Assembly: GCA_015501585.1 (NCBI GenBank)
Contig: JADNRY010000106.1
Span: 124,001 to 188,000 of the forward strand
Origin: Rhodocollybia butyracea
Lineage: Eukaryota > Basidiomycota > Agaricomycetes > Agaricales > Omphalotaceae
DNA: 64,000 nt
Direction: 5' to 3'
The position numbers and the translations under genes are program-made. This document shows, piece after piece, positions 1 through 12,128 of the stretch. The notes beneath the pieces are model-generated. The model saw only the letters and a list, made by a program, of their open reading frames with translations. It was not told where the DNA came from and made no database searches. Every line of letters starts with the position of its first letter. The stretch's first letter is position 1.

Positions 1-970
1 CATCCTAGACGTATCTGTGTACTGCCAGTATGACAACAAATTTAACATGATGTGCAAATTTATGGTCTTTCTACACTTCTTCCCCGAGAAGTAACCAGAA
101 TAACTGTCACCTTGCTGAATTCGCGTGCAGAAAAGCTTGTTGATTTCACTGTCTCTGCTTTTTCCCAAATTCGTCTACCCAATCCGACGCCTTTGCCAAC
201 CACGGAAGCTTTCTGGTACCTTGGTCGAAACAAACCAGACGTATCACCGTGAACGTGAAGGGAATGCGCTCTAACCGCTAGTGAGGAGCATATTGGAAGA
301 GAGTTTATGTAAACGTTGAAGATTTACATGCGTCTTTTACATGCGTCTCCTCTAAAAAGGATGCCCGATAAGACGACTCGGTCCACCAGTTGTTCCTAAC
401 TTTGAGACCGCAGTTGAACTATGTCAACATCCTATCACCTCTATGCCTTTTCCATACGTTTCGCGTATTTACACAGATATATCCAAATGCGACGCGCAGC
501 TTTGTAATTTGTAGAAGTTGGACGCAGCGAACTACTTTGACAGGGAAAATTTGTTCCTTTGTGCACTATGTCCTGAACTTCAACCGAGTGTGGAGCACCA
601 TGCTGGGTTTCCTCTTTGTTGGTCTAGAGCTGGAGGATCTCTCTTCGGTTTCGTCTCTCAAGGTCAAACAAGGAGCTGTTGATCGCAAAGTGGAATACCG
701 GGCGGCTGACGCACCACCTTAGTTTTGGAACTTTACCTGTTTCGATGAAAACTTTGGTTACAACTCCGATGAGGAAGATATTTTGTTACCTTTAATTTCC
801 AAATACACTCGTGTTTGTCTGTGTTGTCCGGGAAATAAGAGCAACAACGCGCGCATTTATCTCTGAGGACAAGAAACCTAAATATCGCCTGCCGCAACCT
901 ACACGCTCTAACAACGCGTATTTGTTACAACAACTCGTGTTCAATTCGAAGCCACCTCGTAACATTAACG

Positions 971-1809
971 TCATCTTTGGACAAATGGTGCGGGAGCAGC
1001 AGAGGTATCCCGAGTCCACAGGCCGTGGCCAAAACACAAATGTCCTCCAGTCACAGGAGAGAAATCTGTGGCTGATAAGGCAGAAAGAGATGGGGGAGTT
1101 GTAGTTGGATTAAGAAGAGAGAGTGATAACGACAGTGCTGTGGATACAAAGAATGTCGCCTGAGGAGGGAAAAGTGTATATAGTCGCATCCTATAGATAT
1201 ATAAGAACTGTTTTCTCCTCGAAATGATTCGCTTACCTCAATCGCAGCTTCCATCAGCTGGACCATCCTTCCACTCTCATCTGTTTTTGTACAGTCAAAC
1301 ACTTCTTTACCCAGCTTCTTATTTACTTCATTATGCCTCTCACACAGCCACCTACTCAGACCAGCTCTTCCACTGACATCTGGCGCGTTCATCTTGACAT
1401 CTTCGCCGAAATCGTCTGCGCAAGGTTTGCACGGATAAAGAAGAGGCAAGGCGCGGATTAGAGAAAGCATGTTAGCTCGCTGTGTCGGGGTAGGACGTTC
1501 CGGATAATAAGCTGCCGTTGTATGTAGGAACGTCCAGGTTGCGCGACCCAGCTCTTCAGAATCAGCCGGACAGTTTGTCCGTTTGTTTTCTGCGGCCGAA
1601 GAAGCTACTGCTGCGGCTACAGCTGCTGCTTTCACTTGCTCTTTGGTCGCTATTGCTGGTTTCCAATTCCGGAACGAAGTACAAACTTTACACGGTTTTC
1701 CATCTGGCCCATTATCATCCCAGGTGCATAGGAGGACCCAGTTTTGACAAACCGTTGGCTCAGGCATCGGAAGAGCGAGTAATGTGAAAGATAGTGATGT
1801 GAAAGACAT
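971..1809 (-). CDS. ERV1: Mitochondrial FAD-linked sulfhydryl oxidase Erv1/ALR
   Basis: Erv1 reoxidises Mia40 in the mitochondrial intermembrane-space disulfide relay and passes electrons to cytochrome c or oxygen. The long exon (1237-1809) shows the expected cysteines, counted from the first Met: a shuttle pair GKPCKVC (C40, C43), the FAD-proximal YPCKPC pair (C127, C130), and the structural pair in WLCERHN and FDC (C156, C173) with the family's CX16C spacing. The FAD-binding helix RATWTFLHT lies at about residues 89-97. A GTAAGC donor follows at 1236 and the best acceptor gives intron 1160-1236, adding a 62-residue hydrophobic, Ser/Thr-rich tail that Erv1 proteins normally lack, so the 3' end is uncertain. 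The alternative start at 1767 (MPEP) is also an ATG. The gene is divergent from the oxidoreductase beginning near 1868. The family call is firm; the ends are not. Confidence 0.88.
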
Positions 1810-1867
1810 GTGACTCTATGAATTTACTCAAGACTTAGAATCAGAAGGAACCTTGCTCTCGATTTTC

Positions 1868-3438
1868 ATGCTTCTATTCAACCAACTATCTTGCACTGGG
1901 GAATAATTTCCACAGGAAGAATCTCACAAGCATTTGCCAAGGTCCATGTTTCATTATTTGTGGGTCTCTTCCAGCGCTAAATAACTCTTTTAAGGATCTT
2001 CTCGTTGATCCAAAAACGTAAGTCACATCCATGGGTTCAATAGTATTTCCAAGAATTCCTTCAGCCGGAATGTGCAAGAAGTAATCCACAAGATTACCGC
2101 AGTGGGCTCGCGTTCCATCGAAAAATCTCAAGAATTTATCGAAAAATTGAGACCTGCAGACACTGGTGACGCTATCAAATCGTATGGAAGCTATGACGAA
2201 GTATATAATGATGCTGTGAGTTGTCTTGGACATGATAGCTGAGTGTATTGAACCCAACCCCTCATTACAGGATGTCGATGTGATTTATATCGGTCAGGAC
2301 ATGTCTTACAGTTTACTACGAAGAAGTCTGATAATATGAATAGCCACCCCTCACACATATCACTACGAAAACTCCCTCGACGCTATCAAGGCCAAGAAAC
2401 ACGTTCTCTGCGAGAAACCCGTCACTTCGAACTGCGCCGAACTGCGTTCCCTCATCACCGCCGCCAAGGAGAACGGTGTATTCTTCATGGAAGCGATGTG
2501 GACGAGGTTTCAGCCATTGAGCCTCGAGTTTAAGAGGATCTCCGATAGTAGCGAGCTAGGACTTCCAGTGTCTGTGCATGCTGATTTTTCGGCAAATTTT
2601 AATATCGAAAGTAGGATGAAGTGTCTCGCTATCGTCTCTAATTTGAGGTATTCCAAGATATTCCAAAAACTCATAGGATGTTGGACCCAATGCTAGGTGG
2701 AGGTGCTCTGTTAGATCTGTAGGTATTTTACCTCTGTTCGACGGCCCACTCATACCAAATTTCTGTCTTCATCAGTGGCCCTTACCCAGTTGTCTGGGTG
2801 AGTACCTGCATCCGGATATCAGCATTGTTTCTAAAGCTTCCTCAGGCGATTATGGCACTGTACGAGCACCCTGCAAACGGAGGAACGAAGCCTACCATTA
2901 CCGGAAGCATTCTTAAAACCCCACTCACAGGCGTAGACTGCAATACATCATTCACACTCACCTTTAACCAATCCAAGCTCGCTGCTCAAGCCGTATTGAG
3001 CTGCAATATGAATGTCAAGTCGATGGATCCTGGCGCTACTGTCCGATACACTCGAGGTGCAATCAAAGTTGCTTCTCCGCTTCCTGTTCCCAAGTCATTT
3101 GTCGTACAGCATTTTGATGAGAATGGTGCGGTGATAAAAGAGACCAAGAAAGAGTTTGAGTATGTGGGGCTGTAGGTTGAGTTGTGTGACTAAAAAGGCT
3201 TTGATTGACACCATTACGCAGTGGCTTGCATTTCCAGGCCGATGAAGTAGCTATGTGTATTCGAGCTGGGAAAATGGAGAGCGCGCTCTGGGGGCACGAG
3301 AAGAGCTTGTTGGAAATGCGGATATTTGACGAGGTGAGCTATTACTCCAAGCGGAACACTCTGCGGCAACTAATCGCTTGAAAGGTTCGAAAGCAAGGAG
3401 GATATGAACTTCCTCAAGGTGTCGAAAAAGTCCTTTAA
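1868..3438 (+). CDS. Gfo/Idh/MocA NAD(P)-dependent oxidoreductase (dihydrodiol / xylose dehydrogenase-like)
   Basis: Ten exons join in phase to a protein of about 367 aa, the usual family size. Introns are 1942-1994, 2018-2064, 2216-2270, 2293-2343, 2621-2676, 2719-2775, 2798-2845, 3172-3221 and 3334-3384. The N-terminal Rossmann start reads WGIISTGRISQAFAK, followed by DLLVDPKT, AVGSRS, and the hallmark EKPVT loop after KKHVLC. Downstream come MEAMWTRFQP and GGGALLDLGPYPVVW, which place it with trans-dihydrobenzenediol / D-xylose 1-dehydrogenases; the true substrate is unknown. Start problem: the WGIISTG frame is open upstream only to 1822 and contains no ATG. The ATG at 1868 is in another frame, but one extra G (ATGCT to ATGGCT) would give a natural MASIQPTILHW start. 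A one-base loss at the start codon, real or a consensus error, is therefore likely. Confidence 0.88.
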
Positions 3439-3658
3439 ACGATATCGTACATGTATCATGTTGTCTTAGAATTTGTATCTTTCGTAAATTTAACGCTTCG
3501 CGCACATCTGCATAGTTATCACTAGTTTCTGGCTCTTCCGAGTCTCGCGAGACTTCATAATCAAGGAAGTGATGTATTGTACATATATTAGAGAGAATCA
3601 AATTTATATACAGGTCACCGACGGAAAGCGAAAAAAAACCAGTTCCTAAAGTCTCCAG

Positions 3659-4165
3659 TTACTTTTTCGAATTTGCCCATATAGGCTTGATAGAATCTGG
3701 GTCGACCGTATTGTTCAAAGGCGCTGAGCTAGCAGTATTCTACAACATGTTCGCAACGAATAGTACTCATCCTGGAACGTGAACTCACCTGAGCATCGAC
3801 TTGGGCCTTCATCTCCGCTTCTCTAGCGAGCCGCAGGGCTCTTGCTGCATCTACTTTTTTACGGATGTCGGGTGCCATCCGCTGGATTGTAATAGATCGC
3901 GCCATTAGCCAGGGAGGAGACGCGATTGGTAATTGACACTGACGTTGTATAGCTCTTCTTCCGTTGGTACGGTAGCTATGAGGAGTAATTAGGAAAAAGG
4001 GGCTAAGACAGCATAACAATACCGACTTTTCATTAACAAGTAGCCAAAACCCGTAACTGTCCGCACAGTCGAGTTTATCAGCGATGGAGACGGTTCCAAT
4101 AATTCATTGCATCCGGTTACAATGCCAACACCATACCGGTCAGAAAAGTGGATGTTCCAGGCCAT
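3659..4165 (-). CDS. CBP4-like bc1-complex assembly factor (small mitochondrial protein)
   Basis: Five short exons (4132-4165, 4027-4056, 3944-3975, 3789-3881, 3659-3723) give about 84 aa. The core reads LLMKTTVPTEEELYN then RMAPDIRKKVDAARALRLA, with C-terminus VDPDSIKPIWANSKK. This pattern (a short hydrophobic segment, a TxPTxEEL box, a PDIR/PEIR helix, and a PIW-type end) resembles Cbp4, an inner-membrane chaperone for cytochrome b in complex III assembly. Exons 1-4 are in phase but exon 5 is one base off; one extra G at the donor after 3789 (CAG/GTGAGT to CAGG/GTGAGT) gives a continuous DAQAPLNNTVD. The N-terminus is uncertain: another frame of exon 1 contains the more hydrophobic TSTFLTGMVLA, better suited to a membrane segment. 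The identification is a motif-level inference. Confidence 0.55.
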
Positions 4166-4783
4166 AGTCGCGTCAAGTTGTAGTCAGGCGATGTGGAATT
4201 AATGATAATGCCGCAGACATTCAGACCAGCGGTCATGTTAGGAAAATATGAGACAGTCAAAATCCACGAGGAGATTTTGAACACAAGTCCCAAGTTGGAA
4301 AGATGTGAATTCGAGCAAGAAGGAAAAGATGCAACATTTTGATCAGAACTTCATCCACACTTTTCGACAGAAGTTATGCACGTACAAGCTATCGTTAGCC
4401 CAGTGAATCTGGCCCACGGGAAATGGGACATAGCTTGGGGAATTCAGAGACAGAAAGTAATCCACAAGGTCTTGTCAGAACGGGTTGCGGAAACAGGGTT
4501 GCAGAGTTTTGGACGTCAAGTATGAAGACGTCGTCCAAAGTTGAAACAGCGAGCGCTTATTTCCACACAAGTAAATTAGATTCAGAAAATACATTCAGAG
4601 CTGGGTACTCTATGTAGCAGGTAAATAAAATGGGTGTATGTTGATACACATGTTGGGGTGATATATAGCAATGCAACGGTACAAAATGGATATATGACAG
4701 CTATGCAAGGAAATCTAGACAAAATGAGTTAAAAAGACTGAATGTCAGAAAAAGACTAGAAAAGGCAGAGAGCCCCACATGAA
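4166..4783. other. Intergenic region, no gene recognised
   Basis: Between the CBP4-like gene and the arrestin-fold gene. The longest open frame is 64 codons on the plus strand (4423-4617), with no family resemblance and no supporting intron pattern. I see no repeats or RNA gene here. Confidence 0.4.
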
Positions 4784-6875
4784 TCATGTTTGAAGCATGG
4801 AAGGCTTATTACTCGCTCCAATTACATCTGCATTCGAAAGTGGCATCGGTCTCCTCCGTTTGAACCCAAACCCAAGTAGATCACTCGATCTCCGACTCTT
4901 GAGTTCGATTCTCGCGAGCTCAGCTTCCCATTCCTTCACCGCTGCGTCCGCACTATCCTCATAAGAGGACAAGGCAGCACCGGCGGTGATAGCTGATCGA
5001 CTCGATGAACCTGAAGTGGAGTGTGACCTATCTGCGCTCCCGCTCCCGCTCCCACTACTTGTGGTGCTCGATAATGTGGTGCTCGATATGGCCGGCGAGA
5101 AAACGTTTCCAAAGACATTACTTCGTGTCAGCTGAGTGCCACTGGAGTTATTGGTGGAGATTGTGGAGGACGTCGCCGGACGTTTTTTGCTAGAGCCGGC
5201 TAATGGTGAAAACCGAGCGGAGGAGGGCGATGAGTTGCCATGATTATTGAGACAAGACTTCCCGTCTCCAAAAGGCGGGTAGAGAGAGTTGCTTGTATCT
5301 CTCGGTCCAGCACTCGTATGTGGACGTCGAGGGGTACGAGATGGTTTACTAGGACCATATGTGGGACTAGGTGTCCTTAGAGTCGATGGAGACGTGGTAT
5401 TGGCACTGGGAAGTGGATGGTCAGATCCGGGCGTGTTCTCTCGCTTCCTTCGGGTCCGGCGCGGAGACTTTGATTTACTACGCGCCTCGGAAGCAGACAA
5501 ATGGGTTTTAGAGATAGCCAGACGTCTTTCGGCATCATTTGTAGAGGTAATGAAGACTTCTTCCTCATCCAGTTCGTACGAGTCCGTACTCTGTGGTGTG
5601 GTTACGATAATCTAGAAGACGTTCGAGTTTAAAGTACTTTGTAGAGCAAAGTTACGATATTACACACCTTGACACGAGCATAGAAGCGAATAGATACCAA
5701 GTCTGAATGTATCGTCTCTCCGATGCCCCATCGGGAACTTGGCTTAGCAGAAGGCCATTGAACGGTTAGGGTTTTGCTCCATATTTTGCTGTCCGGTGTC
5801 TGTTGAGTAAATGGACCAGATGACTCGCTGCCTGTAATCGGTAACACAATGTTTTTCCCTGCATTCAGACTTTCGGACGAGTCTGATGCTATACGATGTT
5901 TGGGCGGTAACAAGGGCCGGGCGTCGTTTGCAAGCGAGACAGTTGACGGACATCCGGAGGAAAGAGGTGTCAAAGCGCCACCAAAAATTGGTTTACCTGA
6001 CGGAAGACTTTGAGAACTGGGAGAAGAAGAGGATAGGAATAAGGAATCTGATGAAGATTTTGGGATTGGGATGGCCGCAGACGCAGAAACAGGACTTTGT
6101 TCGTTGAACAGAATCCGACGTTCAACCACAACTGTAGCAGAGCGTATGGAGATATTTGGATCCTCTGCCAAGACATGTATTGATATTGGGAGCAGGTCAG
6201 TGGGGCCAATTGGTGATTTTGGAGCTGAAATACAATAACGCAAGAGAGGGACGAAGGATTTGGGTTTTGTTATAACGCGATCTAAATGCAAAGACTGTGA
6301 AGATGGCGGAGACGCAGAGGCATCGTAGCGGACCAGCGGAAGGTCAATGTGCTTGACGAGTCGGGAACCAATTCCAGATATATGCGCATGGTGGATAGCT
6401 AGCAGAAAAAGTGAGTTAGGAGACCAAAATATAAAAGAAATACGCACTGGCTTCCACCCTCCAAACACAGCGATATTCTACAAACGAAACTGTGCTGAAT
6501 CCTCCGCTTCGCGGAGGAATCGTTATTTTGAACGGATATTCCCCTTCCCCCAGATCCTGGTACTCTTGGCCCTCTGGTTTTGTCCATAATACTTGAGTGA
6601 AATCCACAATTGCCTTGTTCGACACAACGCCGCCAATACGGCCGAGGCGAAACTCGTAGCATCGTACAGAAACAGTGACTTGCTTTGCCGGGAGAGCTTT
6701 CAAGTCAGCGTCGAATTTAGTAGCAACGACTAAAAGCCAGAATTATTCAACAGAAATTAGAAGAAAACTTGGTGTGCATACCTCCTTCTACTACAACATT
6801 GCTTACGCCGAGAAAGCCAGTATAGGGAAAGTATCGCAGGTGGCTATGATTTTTGGAATACAGTAACAGTCGCAT
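4784..6875 (-). CDS. Arrestin-fold (alpha-arrestin-like) protein with disordered C-terminus
   Basis: Exon 1 (6782-6875) starts MRLLLYSKNHSHLRYF, followed by TGFLGVSNVVVEG. Exon 2 carries the arrestin-N strand pattern: KQVTVSVRCYEFRLGR, then LWTKPEGQEYQDLGEGEYPFK, ITIPPRSGG and VEYRCVWRVEA. The third large exon continues IHHAHISGIGSRLVKHIDLPL, typical of the C-lobe, and gains a long Ser/Pro-rich insert. After an intron at about 5614-5668 the last exon encodes a low-complexity Ser/Thr/Arg-rich tail ending in ADVIGASNKPSMLQT. Alpha-arrestins are adaptors that bring Rsp5/Nedd4-type ubiquitin ligases to membrane transporters; I did not find a clear PPxY motif, so that role is not shown. Four exons are supported by consensus splice sites. 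Confidence 0.7.
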
Positions 6876-7102
6876 TCCATACGGTCAATGGCGAGCCAGA
6901 ACGAAGGAAGGAGAAGAAAAGAAGGACATGCGGAGTATCACATATGAGTATATTACCAGTCTCTAAGAGATCTTCGATGCGTCACATTAGCAGATAACCG
7001 AGTTTTTGATCTATATGATCGTAAATAAATTACACAAATGGGTACTACAGATTTGGAAATAGCTCCATGGTCCCCGGTTGACACATTCTCCGCCTACATA
7101 CT

Positions 7103-9038
7103 TTACTCGGATCGTGAATTAGAACCTTGTACGACCGCAGGTTGTCCCTCTACGTCGTAACCCCCTCTGCCCAGGTCGACAGGAAGTGCAGCGGTCTCGT
7201 CCAAACTCGAAGGAGCCAATAATCCCTCTACTTCTTCGGAATCCGACGGGGGATCCTGGGATGGCTGAGGTATACAGACTGGGATCGCAACCAGATTGTT
7301 GAAAAGAAACTACAGCACATAACAATTAGCATGACGACCTACCCGAATGGGACTAATAACAGCGCTTACCGTGCCATAACTGTAAGGATAGATTTCGGTC
7401 AAATGACGATCACCACAATGAAGACATCACTTACACCAAAAGCGAGAAACCGAGGACTTGCAACAGCGAGATTGGAAACAAAATCTTCTCCCACCCCAAG
7501 CCTAAACTGATAATCCAGATGGCAAGCGTCCTGCAAGTGTCCACAAGTGACCTTGCCGTAGCACTGACATGCCTCGTAACACTAAGTCCGAAGAAATTAA
7601 AGAGCGCAATGCTCAAAGCTATAACGACACCGCTCCATAGAACAGAAGGTGTATCCATCATTTGATGCCACCCTCGGGGGATATCGAAAAAGGGTGTTTG
7701 TGAAGATACGGAGGGGAGTGCCAAGATCGGAATGAATATGAGGATTGTGAGGGCACCAAAAAATCCTTCGAAGCCTACTGCGACCAGAGGGGCAACCGAG
7801 TACACATCTGTGTACAGCAACTGGTTAGGTTAAGCACTCCAGGTGATTTGATTTACTCACTCATGATCTTCTCTAATGTACCGTTACGAGCATTAGTGTG
7901 CAAATGCTATAGCGTAACATAGCCTACTTACCTTCAACAACAAACTGCGTGGCGGTACTGACAACAAAATACGTTATTAGTTAGAGCAGCAGACTTGACA
8001 TGAGGCTTACAAGACTTGAGCGAACAGAATGAAAAACACGCCTGTCGGAGAAAGAACGTATTAGCATCAAAAAAGATTCAACGGAACTCAAGTCTCACCG
8101 ACGAGAACACTTGTCACCTCGGGTGTGTCAACTGGCTCCGGTGGGGGCAAATCAGCATTGGAATTAGTGGATCTGGAGAGCAAGACTAATGCTTCTTTGA
8201 CAGCATCCTTGATAAGAGAACCTGAAAAGCCAACCAAGGCAACTCCAGACATGACAATGATAAGGGAGATCCACTGATAAAGCCAAAGACGACGACGAAG
8301 AAACGCGACACTCAAAAAGCCGACAAACAACACGAGAGAACCCCGGGTCATCTGGTATATCGAGACTGGCGTGTAGAGCAAGCCAATATTCATCAACTAT
8401 TGAGCAACAGAAGATGTCGGTCAGAGGCAACTGTGCAAAGTCCGAGTACATACTGTAGTTCCGGTGAGATCACAAGCAGCAGGAATCCAGAGTAGCAAGA
8501 TTTTCCATCCGCTGAGAGTTTGAGGGGCTGGTACGAGTTTGTGGTTGGTGTCCGAACTGACTTCGGAATCCTCGGCCAACTGAACTGCCTGGGATTGCCT
8601 GGACCGGACCCAAGCGTATATGACAGGGAGAAAGCCTTTTTGAAGCAAACAGAAGAGCAGTCGGTAGAGTCACAGATATGAAGATGGGGATATAACCCAC
8701 AGAGCATTTCACCAACTGTGTAGAGAGAGATTAGATACGAACAGTTGGCAAACTGATATAGGGCGCACGAAACATTTGGAGAGTTTGCCAGACTGGCTGT
8801 TCATATAACAGTCTTCGACTCGGGTCTGGATCATCACAGTTCTCTACACATTGCATATCCTGTTGAAACATCAGAACTTGCCCGTACCACCAAAGTTTTG
8901 AGCACCTGAAACTTGCTCCAGAGAGAATTAGTAGCACCCTAGAAAGGAGTATTAGCATCCCAAGATGTAGACCCGAGATATACATGCAGTTATGATCATT
9001 CCTGCGAGCAGGAACGGGATGAAAAGTGAGCTAGGCAT
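7103..9038 (-). CDS. SLC35F6-type drug/metabolite transporter-superfamily membrane protein
   Basis: The translated exons follow human SLC35F6 closely: MPSSLFIPFLLAGMIIT / GATNSLWSKFQ / DMQCVENC / WQTLQMF / LGEMLC / FLPVIYAW, then IPAACDLTGTT, QMTRGSLVLFVGFLSVAFLR, a loop, FFDIPRGW, and SVTRHVSATARSLVDTCRT before the last helices. About ten hydrophobic segments are expected. SLC35F6 relatives sit in lysosomal/vacuolar or mitochondrial membranes; the substrate is unknown. The first intron (8939-8987) joins only as a GC-AG intron (ACT/GCATGT ... TTCTAG) with a good TGCTAATAC branch site. The cytosolic tail (DSEEVEGLLAPSSLDET) ends at TAA 7103-7105. At least ten exons. The family call is strong; its function is inferred from the family only. 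Confidence 0.82.
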
Positions 9039-9157
9039 GATACAAGTTGAAAGACGAGGGGTATCCCGAATTGAAACGCTGGCTAAATCAATGTGGCTGT
9101 GTTACCTGATAACGTACTAAAGATAGAAGACGCGGCCACATGTGCTCTATTCTTTTA

Positions 9158-9640
9158 CAGTGGTTACGGAAACTGTTGTCCGGCACGAATTTTTTTTTAC
9201 ATAAATAAATAATCCCGAAAAGGGAAGCGCCCGTGATATCTCGCCGATTATCAACGATTATCCACTCGATATCATTCATTGAGGACTGGTATCTTCACAA
9301 CGTAGCAGCGTAGCTCATAATCCATTTCTGCTTTGGATCTTGCAATTGCTAATGCTGTGCCGCCCTTGAACAATGTCTGACTACGCTCCCTGCCCAAATA
9401 ACAGATCTCCTATCTACAAAGCTTGAAACTCGGAGGATAATCCAAATAAAAGCAATTTCATTGTTGATATACCCATTCTCAAGTAGCAAAAGGCATAATC
9501 CTCGAGATCCTTGCTAATATGGCGTAAAACCATGCGCGCGCAGACCCAGCGATAGAGATCGCCGAGGGCGCTTCCCTTTTCGGAATTATTTATTTATGTA
9601 AAAAAAAATTCGTGCAGGACAACAGTTTCCGTAACCGCTG
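9158..9640. mobile_element. 483-bp TA-flanked MITE with 75-bp terminal inverted repeats (Tc1/mariner-like)
   Basis: The left arm 9158-9232 and right arm 9566-9640 are inverted copies matching at 72 of 75 positions. They begin CAGTGGTTACGG and end CCGTAACCGCTG, and are flanked on both sides by TA (9156-9157, 9641-9642). No transposase is encoded in the 333-bp interior. CAGT-type ends plus a TA target duplication are typical of Tc1/mariner/pogo elements, so this is best read as a non-autonomous derivative. Arm identity of about 96 percent suggests fairly recent activity. Confidence 0.88.
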
Positions 9641-10451
9641 TAATTTATGTAATCCAATTGTTGCACTGTGCAGTGTCCAGTTATAAATCTTCCTGCAGTG
9701 GTTCACTCTTATTCTTCGCTTTCTACAGCTGTCAGGCTTTCAACGTTACATAACCTCGCTTCGGCATCTTTCTAGTTAAGGAAAAGTAGAAGTTTTGGCT
9801 TATCGTTGTCATGGCGAGTCTGTATGATTCTTTCCTTTTTGATTCTGATGTTGAACTTTGTGCATGGAGCTCCGGATTGGGTGGCGCAGGTCACCAACTG
9901 TTCACCATCTGAAGAAGTTGAAATTCAAGGCTAATTAGTAGGCAAAAAAGCTCCTAACGACAACGGAAGAAGAGATGTGGCGCGTCGCAGATTCTGGAGT
10001 TCCTGCTGGGCACATTGAACGCTGTAGACACCAACAAAATCCGAACTCATTATTCTGACATACGAGTCCATTGAAAAAAAAAACAAAAAAAAATATGCTC
10101 ACCAGCCTCGAGGTTACTATATGAAACCAAATGTATGAGTGAACTCTCTGCAAGTTTTCGATAACCCATGCGCAGTACCGAGCTCTGATATAGACGTTTA
10201 CATCTGCACAGCGTAAAGTGACAACTTCAGAAATGCTGCGATGTACCATCACGTGTAATAGAGCTCACGCGCGGTCACAGTCACACATAATCTCCTTAAT
10301 GTTCTCCTCCCACAAATTTGCAAGAATTACCGATTGTAAGTAAACGGTTTAGGTTTATTCTCGGTCATCTCACCTAATAGACCTAGAACAAGCTCTATAC
10401 AAGCAAAGCAAAGCATTGCCACTGTAATCTCTTTAACCCTCATGTATCAGC
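9641..10451. other. Intergenic region after the MITE
   Basis: No recognised gene. It contains A- and T-rich runs near 10075-10093 and a 33-codon frame at 9811-9912 that lacks any known signature. The last part, 10380-10451, is the probable promoter and leader of the plus-strand gene at 10452. Confidence 0.4.
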
Positions 10452-11860
10452 ATGAAGATGAAGCTTCAGCATATGTCTACCACCAGACATGCACATATGC
10501 CATTCGACGAATTTAGCAGCACTCAAGAGTCTCCCTTCACTCTTTCGCCGGTTCGAAAGGCTGAACTTGTTTGGGAAATGCCCGCTCCGTCAAATCCTGC
10601 TTTGCGCACAATGATGGACAATGCAGAAAAAGATGGTGATCATCAGAGTATTTTTACCTTGTAATTATCTCTAACTTGCTGGATTTAGCTCAGACCCGTC
10701 GAGCAAACCCGTCTATTTCCAATACTCACTGGGGTTTTCCGCCACCCGCAGTACCCTCACATCCTACCACGTCGAGCACAAGTACACGTTCTCGTACGTT
10801 TGAAAGTCGTTCGAAATCATCTGCTTCACTATCACTCGAAACGGACGAAGTTCTAACTCAGTTGACTGACTTCAATTACATAATGAGCGTCGCACAGAAT
10901 GCAAACGAAAGAGCCAAGGAACGAACCAAAGAACTCGGAGGACTAACGGTGAGGAAGAAAGTAAAGGTTTCGCACAAGGTAGCCAAGCCAGAAAAACTGA
11001 AAGGGTTGAGGTCAGTGAAGGGCGGAAAAATACAAAAGATTCAGAAAAGTGTCTCGAAAGGCAAGGAGAAGGAAGTTCCAAATTCACGGGACGAATCCAG
11101 TGCCTTCAAGCGACCTAGATTCGATGACAACTTGCCTATGACGAACTCTTCATCAGCGTCTTTGACGTTTGACGATTCCATGGTGGTTGATAACTCTTTC
11201 TCAGCAGATGCTGTCATGCACTCTGACACTCCACACTTGATTCCCCAACCACTGTCCTGTAAAGATTCTCCTGTCAATCGCGATAAACCTCTACCTCGTT
11301 CATCCATGATGGCCACTATATCAACTCAAAGCTCGATGTCTAGTCCCGGTGTAAACTTTCACCCTCTACTCTTGTCGACTGGGAAATCATTACAGCCCAT
11401 AAAAACTCGCCCAAGCAATCCAAGGCTTGGTGGACGCTCCGTAGAACAGTCTAGTAATACTCAAACTGTTGGCGTAATTGTCGCTCCGCCATCGCCGTCG
11501 CTTCCTCGTCCTTCGGCCAGACCACCTGTATTGGGTATGCGCCGCGCTGCTACCTTACCTGCGAAGAACGATACAGGCTCTTCGAAAGGAACGCGCGCAG
11601 GAACCACTGCTCGCTGCGCAAAAGGTCTTCCGACGAAGCAGCGTCCTTTCAAAACACCGTTTCTTCCTTCGACGCAACAATCCGGTGATGTTCACCAATG
11701 CATAGATGTTGCGATCGCTGCCTTACCATCCGCGAAGAGGAAGATACCATCACTTGTATGTTCGAATGATGAATCTGATAACGAAGAAGCAGAAACTTCG
11801 TATGAGCATGACTCCTTTGATTTAGATGCATTGGAGGAAACGCTGAAGAAATATGATTGA
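10452..11860 (+). CDS. Unrecognised basic, largely disordered protein
   Basis: Two exons joined by intron 10636-10688 (53 nt; G/CT junction gives NAEKDAQTRRANPS) encode about 451 aa. The N-terminus has MPFDEFSSTQESPFTLSPVRK, then a predicted helical stretch LTQLTDFNYIMSVAQNANERAKERTKEL that may be a short coiled coil, and a strongly basic segment RKKVKVSHKVAKPEKLKG. The remainder is Ser/Pro-rich with repeated RPSxRPP-type segments and basic KxKR clusters, ending in an acidic tail (DESDNEEAETSYEHDSFD). The basic clusters suggest nuclear location, which is inference. I recognise no catalytic domain. A good ATG, a clean intron and a long open frame support a real gene. Confidence 0.72.
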
Positions 11861-12128
11861 GGTGTGGTGGCTTGATTTTTTTCATTCCTTTATATCATAA
11901 TCTACAGTTGTTTTTGGTTGAGAGCTCGCTTGAGGTAGTCATCTCTTATAATCTACTTTGTAATTAACGATTATTGTGTGGCAAAGTTCTCGAATCTATG
12001 TACTTGCCATAGATAAAAATGGAAGTGAAATGTGTTTCATATTTGTCATCATCTTCCAAATAAGCGCTAGCTTTCTGTCCTTTCAGCCATCTGCAGAAGC
12101 TGTAGAAGTTTCTTTTCGTTTGTCACTC

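Noticed and set aside
52..722. Open frames of 66 and 110 codons at the left edge
   Set aside because: No family resemblance, no convincing splice partners and atypical composition; possibly the 3' flank of a gene outside the window.
811..1104. 97-codon plus-strand frame
   Set aside because: Overlaps the 3' exon of ERV1 on the opposite strand and has no recognisable domain.
1886..2257. 123-codon minus-strand frame
   Set aside because: Lies opposite exons 1-3 of the MocA-family gene, which has far stronger motif and splice support.
9811..9912. 33-codon frame MASLYDSFLFDSD... considered as a small peptide or pheromone precursor
   Set aside because: No C-terminal CaaX box, no signal peptide, no repeat units and no splice support; frames of this length are common by chance.
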